From assembly GCF_902167145.1 (NCBI RefSeq), contig NC_050099.1, positions 242,060,588 to 242,124,587 of the forward strand: 64,000 bases of DNA. Reading direction: 5' to 3'. The stretch comes from Zea mays (taxonomy: Eukaryota; Streptophyta; Magnoliopsida; Poales; Poaceae). The translations under genes and the position numbers were made by a program. The notes under the pieces are model-generated. The model was not told where the DNA came from. It saw only the letters and a list, made by a program, of their open reading frames with translations, and did no database searches. Positions 42,741 to 53,051 of this stretch are shown piece by piece (positions within the stretch are counted from its first letter, which is position 1; each line of letters starts with the position of its first letter).

Positions 42741-44304
42741 TGTCGAGGACCATAATTAGGGGTACCCTCAAGGCTCCTAATTCTCAGCTGGTAACCCCCA
42801 TCAGCACAAAGCTGCAAAGGCCTGATGGGTGCGATTAAGTCAGGGATCGGTCCATTCGAGGGACTCGATCACGCCTCGCCCGAGCCTAGCCTCGGGCAAG
42901 GGCAGCCGACCCCGGAGGATCTCCGTCTCGCCCGAGGCCCCCGTCCAGCGACGAACATACTTCCGGCTTGCCCGAGGCCCTGTCTTCGCCAAGAAGCAAC
43001 CCTGACCAAATCACCGCACCGACCGACCAAATCGCAGGAGCATTTAATGCAAAGGTGGCCTGACACCTTTATCCTGACGCACGCCCTTCAGTCAACAGAG
43101 CCGAAGTGACCGCAGTCACTTCGCCGCTCCACTGACCGACCTGACAGAAGGACAGCGCCGCCTGCGCCGCACCGACTGCAGTGCCACTTGATAGAGTGAG
43201 GCTGACAGGCAGTCAGGCCCGACCTCAGGCACCATAGGAAGCTCTGCTCCACCCGACCCAGGGCTCGGACTCGGGCTAAGCCCCGGAAGACGGCGAACTC
43301 CGCTCCGCCCGACCCAGGGCTCGGATTCGGGCTAAGCCCAGGAAGACGGCGAACTCCGCTCCGCCCGACCCAAGGCTCGGACTTGGGCTAAGCCCCAGAA
43401 GACGGCGAACTCCGCTCCGCCTGACCCAGGGTTCGGACTTGGGCTCAGCCCCAGAAGACGACGAACTCCGCTTCGCCCGACCCCAGGGCTCGGACTCAGC
43501 TCTGGCCTCAGCCGACGGTCTCCGCCTCGCCCGACCCAGGGGCTCGGACTCGACCACGGCCACGGAAGACAGACTCGACCTCGACCTCGGAGGAGCCTCC
43601 ACATCGCCCAACCTAGGGCACGAACCGACCACGTCGATAGGAGGCGCCATCATTACCCTACCCCAAGCTGGCTCAGACTACGGGGAACAAGACCGGCGTC
43701 CCGTCTGGCTCGATCCGCCAGATAGGCAATGATGGCGCCCCGCACGCTCCCTGACGACGGCAGCTCTCCGCCCCCTTACGGAAGCAAGAGGACGTCAGCA
43801 AGGACTCGACAGCCCCGACAGCTGTCCTTCCGCCAGGCTCCAGCGCTCCTCCGACGGCCACGACACCACATGAACCGGGTGCCAAAACCTCTCCGGCTGC
43901 CACGACGGCATGTACTTAGGGCGCTAGCTCTCCTCCGCTAGACACGTAGCACTCTGCTACACCCCCCATTGTACACCTGGATCCTCTCCTTACGCCTATA
44001 AAAGGAAGGACCAGGGCCCTCTTACAGAGGGTTGGCCGCGCGGGGATGAGGACGGGACAGGCGCTCGCGTGAGGCCGCTCGCTCCCTCTCCCGCGTGGAC
44101 GCTTGTAATCCCCTACTGCAAGCGCACCCGACCTGGGCGCGGGACGAACACGAAGGCCACGGGATTTCCACCTCTCTCACGCTTGTCTCCGGCCACCTCG
44201 CTTCCCCCCTTCGCGCTCGGCCTCGCGCCAACCTATCTAGGCTGGGGCACGCGACGACATTTCACTCGTCGGCCCAGGGACCCCCCGGTCTCGAAACGCC
44301 GACA
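42741..44304 (+). repeat. 3' LTR of gypsy element 2, 1564 bases
   Basis: It begins TGTCGAGGACC (G-to-A against the 5' LTR) and ends ACGCCGACA. The 56-base array is at about 43241-43525 and TATAAAA at 43997-44003. CTAGT follows. Confidence 0.92.
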
Positions 44305-44309
44305 CTAGT

Positions 44310-45126
44310 GCTGATCACAAGATATGAGAGAGGGATGTAAATGTATCAACAAACACATACATAGAAATTTCAAATTTGATGCAAACAAGGAGTGTTCCTA
44401 TAATGAAAATTTACAATCAAACATAAGCTAAATTCTACACAAAATTAAAGATAACATACTGGTTGGGCAACTTGATATGGAATATTGAGTACTCGTGCAC
44501 ATAAACTATATGATTTTTTCACAACTATAAAGATATATTTTCACAATTATTTGATGCACATGAACTATAAAGAAATGATTTATATTGCAAAATTTCTTTC
44601 TCTTATTATATTTTTGAATTCTTTGTATAGCACTAGGAACAAAGGATCAAAGATAATTTATGATATATGGAAAGCAAATACAACTAGTAGATTTAACTTG
44701 GTAGGATCAAATGTTTACACAAATGATGAGTCCGGTTATACACTTCCTTTTGTCGAAATTTTATCTATACCACTATATAATCCACCAGTTTAAACTTTGC
44801 AAAACTCATCCAATCAAATCACCCACACTCGTAACCTCCACTAAATGCATCAAATAAATTGTTTACAGACTTAACACACCATCAAAACCTATTGTTAATA
44901 TCGTTGGATAACTCTCTCTCTCTTACTCAAATCCAATGGACAATATTATTTGGATCATCTCTCATCTCTCCCCCGCGTCCCCAGCCTCCCCCTCCTCCCG
45001 CGACCATGTCGCCCTCTCCCCTCGCACCATCACCACGACCCCTCTCCTCTTCTCTTTCTGATTTAGTGTTAGCACAAACTATATGCTAGTAGTATATGGA
45101 AGGACACAAATGACAAGCAAATAATG
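44310..45126. other. AT-rich intergenic DNA, no gene seen
   Basis: A frame at 44485-44793 has no recognisable motif. A pyrimidine-rich stretch at 44910-45060 resembles a leader sequence, but nothing supports a gene. Confidence 0.5.
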
Positions 45127-45131
45127 ATATG

Positions 45132-46343
45132 TGTTGGTACCCTGAAACTGGGGTACCTCTCCTACTGGATCAAGGCGGACCTTCCGAGACTACTCTTAGT
45201 CACCATGCTAATAGTGTTCTGTCCTAGCCTAGTGGCTGGGACTGCCTAGTAAGGCCACTGGTCTCGGGTGAAGGCCAACACCTATAATCAGCGCTATAGA
45301 ACCCCAGCGGAGGGGGTCCAGGTTTGCCACGTGTCTTAAAGACGAGGGCTCTCGACACCTGCGCCCGGGGATCGGACCCTCGGGAACAACCCCGACCCTC
45401 ATGGCGGACCACCCGGAGATGTAGCCTAAGGGGTCCGATGCTGCCACGTGCTGGCCAACATCGGAGGAGACGAGATCTCCCCTAAACACCATCCGGACCC
45501 CCAGTTAAGGGCAGTCCGGAGCTGTCACGAGGAAGGGCGGTCCCAGTCACTACTCCCCACACAAGATGAGGTCCGGTGCTGCCACGTGTTCTACAACGCG
45601 TGATGTAAGCCATTGGGGAAAGCCTGAAATCAGTCTCTAAGTGTTAAGCGCCTCTGCATTAACTGCGAACAAGACGTATACCTACCCACCCAGTGGCAGG
45701 CGGTGCGTCCGCAGTACACAGGCTGCACAGTAGCTCACACATTACAGAGGCAAGACCATTAACTCCCTGTGCCGCTTGGGCTGCTATCATTATGACTCCC
45801 ACTATAGCCCGCGCATTACCGAGGCAAAGGGAGACATGCGGAGAAGACAGGATGCCACCGCCTGAGCATCCCTACATGTGGTAGCGCATCAGCCTACGCC
45901 GTAGCCTACACCTGAGCCCTGCTCTGATTAGACGGGGAAATGGTACGACAAGCCAGGAGACTTACACAAAGACCAAGAGAAGATATTCGTTCTCCATGAA
46001 CCGCCGCTCCACTTACTCCATATCTAGCAATAGATTACTGGGCCCACTTATCGGGGCTCAGTCACATGTACGTGCCTCCCTTGGACTATAAAAGGGAGGG
46101 CACCCACACGGTAGACAAAGGAGGAAAGAGGACCTGAGGAGACTCTCACACGGACTGACAGAGACTCCCAAGCAATAGAACTCACGATGGATATAGGGTA
46201 TTACGCTCGACGGCCTGAACCATTCTAACCCATGTGTTCTCGAGTTCATCGAACTAGCCAGGCAAATTCCTAAGCCCCCCTCCTCATCTTAGGATCAGGG
46301 CGGGTGCACTCCGCCATCCGACCAGAGGATTTTCTCTCCGCCA
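45132..46343 (+). repeat. Solo LTR, 1212 bases, gypsy-type
   Basis: It begins TGTTGGTACCCTGAAACTGG and ends CTCTCCGCCA. The flanks ATATG (45127-45131) and AGATG (46344-46348) match at four of five bases, consistent with an aged target duplication. A TATAAAAGGGAGGGCAC core promoter lies at 46087-46103. No internal region follows, so it is a recombination product. It resembles the LTR at 48444-50386 in its first 25 bases and promoter. Confidence 0.78.
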
Positions 46344-46348
46344 AGATG

Positions 46349-46951
46349 ATTAAGTAAACAAAGAGAAGACTCTAATAGACGAAAACTTAAGAAACCTTAC
46401 TAAAATAACAAATTGAAACAAAAAGGCCATGCCAATGTTTTCGTCGTTTTTTGGTGGATAGAAAGAACACAAAATATATGTAGATAAGTGTAAACATTTT
46501 TGTAAATGTTCTTCTACTCCACGTAATTCATTTTGGCATACATGGTAACCAATTCCATCTCTTTTATTCTTCATCTATATCGTCTTCATGTAGCACATTA
46601 TTTTAGCTTACGTAAGGCTGTGTCCAGTGGCTCCCCATCTTGCATGTGCAAAATGTCTACAACCACATTTGCATGCCCAATGCGAAAAAGCTAGCGCGTC
46701 CAACAACTCGCGAATGTGAGTGCGCATGCTCTCCCATAGAGAAGAGAGAATGCATGAGAATGTGCCATCGTGAGGCCGATCACACATTTTGCGCGACTAC
46801 ATCGTGCTGGATGCAGCTGCACAAAATGCGCATGCAAGAGCCGTTTCGCGTGCTGCTGGACAACCTAATGAATGCCTTTTTGTGTATTAACCTTATCAAA
46901 TCAAATACACTTATGAAATCAAATACATAACATGCATTAATTTTCAGAACA
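46349..46951. other. Intergenic DNA, no gene seen
   Basis: I see no supported gene or element boundary. A 96-codon frame at 46640-46930 lacks recognisable features. Confidence 0.45.
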
Positions 46952-46954
46952 TTA

Positions 46955-47428
46955 GGTTATTCTCAATGGAATTTTTTCATGACAAATTTCATAATATTAA
47001 TTAGTATGCCACATAGGATTTTTGATGACATGGCACTACATTTATTATGAAATAGATGAAACTAGTTTAATATTTTTGATGACATGGTACTACATTTATT
47101 ATGAAATAGATGAAACTAGTTTAAGATTTTTGATGACATGGTACTACATTTATTATGAAATAGATGAAACTAGTTTCATCACCATAAAACTATTTCCAAG
47201 GTATTGATAAGCGCGTGAAAATACCCTTAAGAGCAATTTGTTTCATTTCTGTCTATTTCATCTATTCCTATTGGTTATTTAGATGCAACATTTAAGCCAT
47301 ATGGTAGCCTTGAAATTGTGTCATGAAACTATTCATTGAAAGAACATATTTCATTCTTCATTTCATCTTACTTTTATTGACATGACAATACTAGAAATGT
47401 TGTGATGAAACTACGACTGAGAATGACC
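46955..47428. mobile_element. Tourist-like MITE with internal triplication, 474 bases
   Basis: The TIRs GGTTATTCTCAATG and its imperfect complement ...GACTGAGAATGACC are flanked by TTA on both sides (46952-46954 and 47429-47431). It contains three 54-base tandem units. No coding function is supported. Confidence 0.7.
47024..47185. repeat. 54-base tandem triplication inside the MITE
   Basis: Units start at gatgacatgg 47024, 47078 and 47132 and are nearly identical (a c/t change and an a/g change). High identity implies recent expansion relative to the MITE. Confidence 0.88.
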
Positions 47429-47569
47429 TTATGGTCTTTTTTTGGAATGCATTAGATAGTTCAAAATTTGGCCCAACTTGACACTCTTATTATTGTCGAA
47501 GCTAGACCACTACACAATGGAAACCACCTGGATTCACACAAGTTTGTTACACGGGGGGTCGTACGTGAC

Positions 47570-48150
47570 ATCACACAGACCATTGTAACAACATTTACGC
47601 TATATCTGACAATATTTACGCTCAGACTTGAGAATTTTACGCTCAAACCTGACAGTGCGCCACTAGTGTACTGCATGCCATATTTTTCACGTGCACAACA
47701 AAAAGAGAATCCGGTGACTTGTGGTGTCTGTAACTACCATAAAAAATCAAATCCCCCAATGAACTTTTCTAATCAACTCCCCTAAATTTCTATATGGATG
47801 TGGGTGGGCGGTGGGTTGGGCAACATTTACGCTATATCTTACACTATTTACGCTCAAACTTGAGGATTTTACACACATATTGGCTCAGTATTTACGGTAA
47901 CTGACTTGACTCACGCACCTCTATTATGAGGGTGTTGTACTTGACATCTCGTTGACCATTGTAACAACATTTACGATATACCTAAGATTATTTATGCTCA
48001 AACTTGAGGATTTTTACGCTCAAACTTGATGTGCATCAACCAGCATACCGCATGCCATATTTTCCACATGCACAATAAAAGGGAATCCCATGATTTATGG
48101 TATCCGTAACTGCCATAAAAAAATCAACCCCTAATAAACTATTATGACCC
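47570..48150. repeat. Diverged tandem duplication with atttacgct motifs
   Basis: The segment 47570-47780 (accattgtaacaacatttac ... ccataaaaaatcaa) matches 47950-48150 at moderate identity, about 370-380 bases apart. A third partial copy of the atttacgctcaaacttga core lies at about 47823-47875. No gene is seen. Confidence 0.65.
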
Positions 48151-48443
48151 GCCATAATTTTCGAATCTAAGACCGACCAACAAATTGTACATGCCATAAA
48201 ACTGTATCTGCCATAAAAATAAAAATAAGACCTACATACACTGGTGGGGAGATTTCCCTCAGTCAGGGCTTCCTGTAACTATTGGAAGATCTGGGCTCTC
48301 AATATCCCTTCCCTATATATAGAGAGAGGGGTATGTACAGGTCAAGTCATGAATCCTAATATTATTTTCATAAATCTAGTCAAAATTAAATAGGATCGGG
48401 CATGTTTTTATAAACTAGTTTAAAATTTTATTTGTATGCACTC
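48151..48443. other. Short intergenic stretch, no gene seen
   Basis: AT-rich sequence before the third gypsy LTR. I recognise nothing in it. Confidence 0.45.
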
Positions 48444-50386
48444 TATCGATACCCTAAATATGGGGTACCCACTCCTGCTAGGTCAAGGCGGGACCACTGT
48501 GGCCGCCCATAGCCATGAGACTACTGGGTGGCCAGCCCAACTCAGTGTTGAGGCCCACCGTATGTGGTCGTGGGGCAGATGGGCTCGTCTCCTAGGCTGG
48601 GCTACGGTCACTCCTGTTGGGGGTCTCCTTCTCTACCGAAGGTCCTTAGGATGAAGAAACCGTATGTGATTCATCTTGACAAAGATACGTCAAAGGGACT
48701 AAGTGTCGAAGCTGTGATAGACACGCAGGGAATGCAACAGAGCTTCGACAAGAGTTAAAGCTTCGACTTAAGATGACCACGAAGGTCATACAAGAAATCA
48801 AGCCAGCAATGAAAAGACCTGTTCATCCTTAATATTTGTATTAGAGCAATATATAGATATCAGGGTCATAATTATACTTTTGCTTGGGCTACGTCCCATG
48901 CCTATAAATAGATGAACAGTACCCACATACTGTTCACACTTTTTTCATTGAAAAGTCACTCTCGCACTCTCTTCTTCGAGCAAGCCAAAGGTACTAATGT
49001 AATGTAATGTTTTTAATGATTTATTATAATGTAATCCAAACTATGTTATTATCTCAATATAGAAAATAAAATGAATTCGTAAGATAATATCACATTGTGA
49101 TATTATCTTCAAGAGAAATGAAGATAAGCTCTTCATCATCTTCGTCCAGGAATCATTATCTTTGAGAAAAGATAATGCTTCGGAGGACGAAGGTCCTTAA
49201 CATTTAATCTTTGTGTTGCCTTGTTTTTGATTCACAGTAATTGAGAACAAATGACCAACAACTGCAAGCCTAGAGTAATTAGCAACCTCGACTATTGTTC
49301 TGAGCCCCCATGGGTAGGACCTAGAGCTTCGCATGGGCCCATCAGGTCCCTAGGGAGGGGGTCCGGAAGGGCTCCACGACCCAAGTATAAAGGTACTGTT
49401 CGACTACAAGATCAGCTCCGGACCCCATGTATGCCACTCGAACCTCAAGCCAAGTGAGGCCTAGAGCCACCGCGTGTCGGGACCACCATGGCTAGGGCTC
49501 GGCCCCCCTGAAGCATGTTCTAGATATCAGGTCATATATGGTCCGAGGGTGCCACGTCACCATACGTTCTCAAGCTTGCTCCCTGCCCATGCAGAGGTCT
49601 GGTACCACCGCGTGGCCAGATATGCATGGGCGGTGCCTGAAGTCTGACCTCTGTCACGAGGGCCATCAACACTAGTTGCAGGAGGGATGCATGCCGGCCC
49701 ATGCCAGGGGCAGGCGGCGTATCCTTTGGATTAAATTTGCGTGGCACGCCAGTTAGCAACGTGCAAGAGATACTGTTACCCAAGGCAAGACCATTGACTC
49801 AATGTGCCGCTTGAGCACCCTTTATTATGACCTTTACTGTTCCTCATGCGTTACCGAGGTATGAAGGGACATGTGGAGGAGACAATACGACACCGTCCAT
49901 ACACCCCTACGCATGACATCGTATTAGTCTACACCGCAACCTACACCAAGGACTACGCCTACGTTCTGATTAGATGAGGCAGGAGGATAGGATGCTAGGA
50001 GCCAACACGACGACCAAGGGAAGATATGCGCCCAAAAGATATAGCGCTGCCAGCTCTTACCCGACGCCTCACGCTTTGTGTAAAAGTAACTCCTCGGCCC
50101 ATCTGTTGGGGCCTAGCTCCCTTGTAATGTGCCCCCCTTGGACTATTAAAGGGAGGGCACTAGCGATGAAAAGGGAGAGGTCGACTCACGTCCAAATTCA
50201 CTATACTCGGTCTCTCAAGCAATACAACTCATAGTGGATGTAGGGTATTACGCTCCGACGGTCTGAACCACTCTAAACTCTTATGTTCTTCAGTTCATCT
50301 ACTCGGTCAGGCAAAACTCTAGGCCCCTTATCATAGGACAAGGGCAGGTGCTTCCGCCACCCGGGCGGAGGATTTCCCCTTTGATA
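48444..50386 (+). repeat. 5' LTR of gypsy element 3, split by a nested solo LTR
   Basis: The start tatcgataccctaaa is a mutated TG end, similar to the solo LTR at 45132. The end ttgata precedes a primer-site-like tttagtgtgccaggtaggg. Without the nested insert it would be about 1.29 kb. Its promoter reads TATTAAAGGGAGGGCAC (50145-50161), a mutated TATA compared with 46087. Confidence 0.68.
48615..49260 (+). repeat. Nested Zeon/Cinful-like solo LTR, 646 bases
   Basis: It begins TGTTGGGGGTCTCC and ends AAATGACCAACA. The flanks are ACTCC (48610-48614) and ACTGC (49261-49265), four of five bases matching. The TATA box TATAAATA is at 48903-48910. Its length and the end sequence before the would-be primer site resemble maize Zeon-1/Cinful LTRs as I recall them. 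It sits inside the LTR of gypsy element 3. Confidence 0.7.
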
Positions 50387-51481
50387 TTTAGTGTGCCAGG
50401 TAGGGGGTCAGGGTTCCAAGCTTGGTCCCTTAATTGGTATGACATCCCACTCATCCACAGATGACCTGAACCGTGGCGTATCCGCCGACATTTGCCGCAT
50501 GACGGAGAAGCAACGTCTCAAGAGGTTCACAATCAACCTCAGACGGTGTCTCAATAGGCACACAACCGCCATCAAGCGGAAGGCGATGGGAGCCTCACCC
50601 ACAACAAAGAAGTCTACCGCTGCCACCTTCCCACCAATCTCCATAATGCCTGAGGTCACCTCTGTCTACCCCCAGCCTGAGTTAACAAGGCTTGAGGCTC
50701 ACACTATCGGCCAATAGCCAAGCAAAGGCGTGAATGGCTCCATCGGTCAGCCACTGTATTCCATGGTTAGAGGAGTTGTCTCCCCCGACCACAGGGGATG
50801 GCTTCTTCTACCTACCAATGGGTTCCAGGAAGCCATGACAACAAGGGCTATGCCTTTGTTAACAGGGCCTCCTTCTGGAAATCCATTGGTAGGGTCCCAT
50901 GGGCCGCACTAGGGCCCACATGGTCTGCTACGCTGGCCTACGCCCTAGACCGTTGGTGCACGAAGAGGCCCTCGCCAGCCACCAGCCGAGCCCTGTGGCA
51001 TGCTCTGTCCCAACCATACCGGTGGAGCCCAACAAACAAGCTAGTACAGGCTACGCCTTCATCAACCTCATCATGAAAGAGCTGGTCCACCAACTGTGGT
51101 GAGCACTCCCACTCGCCTAGGGGCCTTATAAAAGCGAGGCCAAGATCTGCATTGGCCCGCACCGACTATCGCCTTCAACCAAGCTCTATCCATGACCTCG
51201 CTAGTGCCAACAGCCACCGGTCTTGATGGTCCCCCTGGGGGCCCACCACTTCATTGATGGTGTTTCAAGGGCAGGGCAACACCAAGATCAGCATGGTCCA
51301 CTGCGTTGGCCTACTGCTAGGCTCTGCATTGCCAAGGCTTAGCTCGTTAGCCAAGACACAAGCCATGGCGTTCGGGGTACGCTGTGTCGACCAGTAGCTC
51401 AGAACTCATGGCGTTCGAGGTAGCCACCGTCGGCTTCCAACATGCTCCGCCTCCAGCTATCACCAAGCCGACATAAGCTAC
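50387..51481 (+). pseudogene. Leader and decayed gag start of gypsy element 3
   Basis: The primer-site-like tract at 50387-50410 is followed by a frame (50391-50717) without a recognised domain, then by stop-rich sequence to the copia insertion at 51482. The PBS spacing and similarity of style to Tat elements suggest an untranslated leader and gag start, but I cannot confirm gag motifs. The rest of the element continues after the nested insertions: 60196-60243 is a 48-base piece. Confidence 0.5.
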
Positions 51482-53051
51482 TGAAAATTATAACTTTAAA
51501 CCCTAAACCCTAAAAATTATAACTTTAAACCTGGACTTGATCCCTCGATTAGCGGTTAGAACAAGATGAACAATTATCGGAGTATAAAACTAAGTCCTTT
51601 GCTTGCAAAAGTATTGCTTTCAAAGAATGCGGAATTAATACACAACAACACAACTGAAATGTTTATGGAGAATAATGCAAGAGGGCTTAGATAAGAAGAG
51701 GAATAACACAAGGTCTTTCTTGCAAAGTGTTGCTTCTATATATGAGAAATTAACTTGAAGCAACATAAAGTAATATCAACAAAGAATAGTGCAAGAGAAC
51801 TTAGAAAGGGAGAAGACGAACAAATCACAAGCAATAAAAACAAGTGACACAGGTGATTTGTTTTACCGAGGTTCGATTCACCAAGAACCTAATCCCCGTT
51901 GAGGAGTCCACTAAGGATGGGTCTTTTTCAACCTTTTCCCTCTCTCCAACGGTCACCAAGACCGATGAGTGTTCCTTCTTCTTTGTCAACAAAAGACCAA
52001 AATCTCCGCAAGGCCAACCACAAAGATAAGGGGCTCTTGCTAGCTTTACAATGAATGGAAGTCAAAACTCCACACTCAAATGATCACAAGAGGTAGCACA
52101 CACTTTTTCCCAATGATTCTCACTAGGCACTATCGCTAAACACACACGAGTAGCTCTTTCTTGCTTGATCTCTCTTTTGTGGCACTTGTGAGGCTTTGAT
52201 GTGGCCCAACTCTTGTGTATGAGATGTTTCAATGAATGGAGGTGGTTGGGAGGGCTTGGATATTTCTACTATATGCCTTGATATGTTGCTTGGGCTCCCA
52301 CCCCTTGAAATGGCTGGTTAGGGTGGTATTTATAGGCCCTAACCACTCATATAGCCGTTGGACAGAAAGTAGTAGCTTTCTGTCGATGGGTGCACCAGAC
52401 AGTCCGGTGTACACCGGACATGACACTGTTCATTGTTTGGTGCCTACCACGTCAGCCGACCGTTGGGGTCTGTAGCAGTCGATCGTTGGATTCGTGCACC
52501 GGACAGTCCGGTGCACACCGGACATGTGTTGTTCGCTGTCCGATGCCCTGGCCACATCAGCCGACCGTTGAGATCTACGGCAGTCGACCATTGCCAGACT
52601 GTACGGTGCACACCGGACAGTCCGATGCCATAGCCCGAGAGCGCCCGTCGTGGGCATCTCTATGCAGACTGCCTGGTGGTCCCACCGGACAGTCCGATGC
52701 ACATCGGACAACTACTGTTCAATGTCTGGTGCGCCACCAGGCGCTGGCTGACTGCCCTTACATTGGATTTCTTCGCTGATTCTTTTGGGCTTCTTTTGTT
52801 CTTGAGTCTTAGACTTCTCTACTTCTTTTTATGTCTTATTTTGATGTGTTGCATCCTCATTGCCTTAATCAATCCTCTTTGCATCCTGTAAACCCTATTT
52901 GGTTGGAACTGAGCTGATTATGACTTAGAAACTAAACTGTTGATCTTATAAACCTGTGAATCAGAGACTTGGCAAACTAGTTAGTCTGAATGGTTGTGAA
53001 GGTCATCAAGCACCAAAATATAAGAAATGGTTTAAGGTCATTTCCCTTTCA
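51482..53051 (-). repeat. 3' LTR of the gag-only copia element
   Basis: It aligns with 58607-60195 but its first 50 bases differ: the terminal repeat gtcgcctagagagggtgaat is missing and a ccctaaa duplication is present. It ends ...tttccctttca. TATAAATA on the minus strand lies at 52327-52334. Repeated ccggacagtccggtg-type motifs occur at 52390-52720. Confidence 0.85.

Larger units (their letters stand above)
30454..44304 (+). mobile_element. Full-length Ty3/gypsy element 2 (Tat-like), 13.9 kb
   Basis: LTRs at 30454-31993 and 42741-44304 are flanked by the exact duplication CTAGT (30449-30453 and 44305-44309). It is closely related to element 1 in gag-pol but belongs to a different LTR subfamily (56-base rather than 54-base LTR repeats). 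Gag-pol spans 32055-38614 with many stops and three frameshifts. The spacer 38615-42740 lacks a recognisable PF04195-like gene and contains a triplicated segment and unrelated GC-rich frames. It could only move with help from a relative. Confidence 0.93.

Noticed and set aside
44485..44793. 102-codon frame between gypsy element 2 and the solo LTR
   Set aside because: No similarity to known proteins that I can recognise; composition like the surrounding AT-rich DNA.
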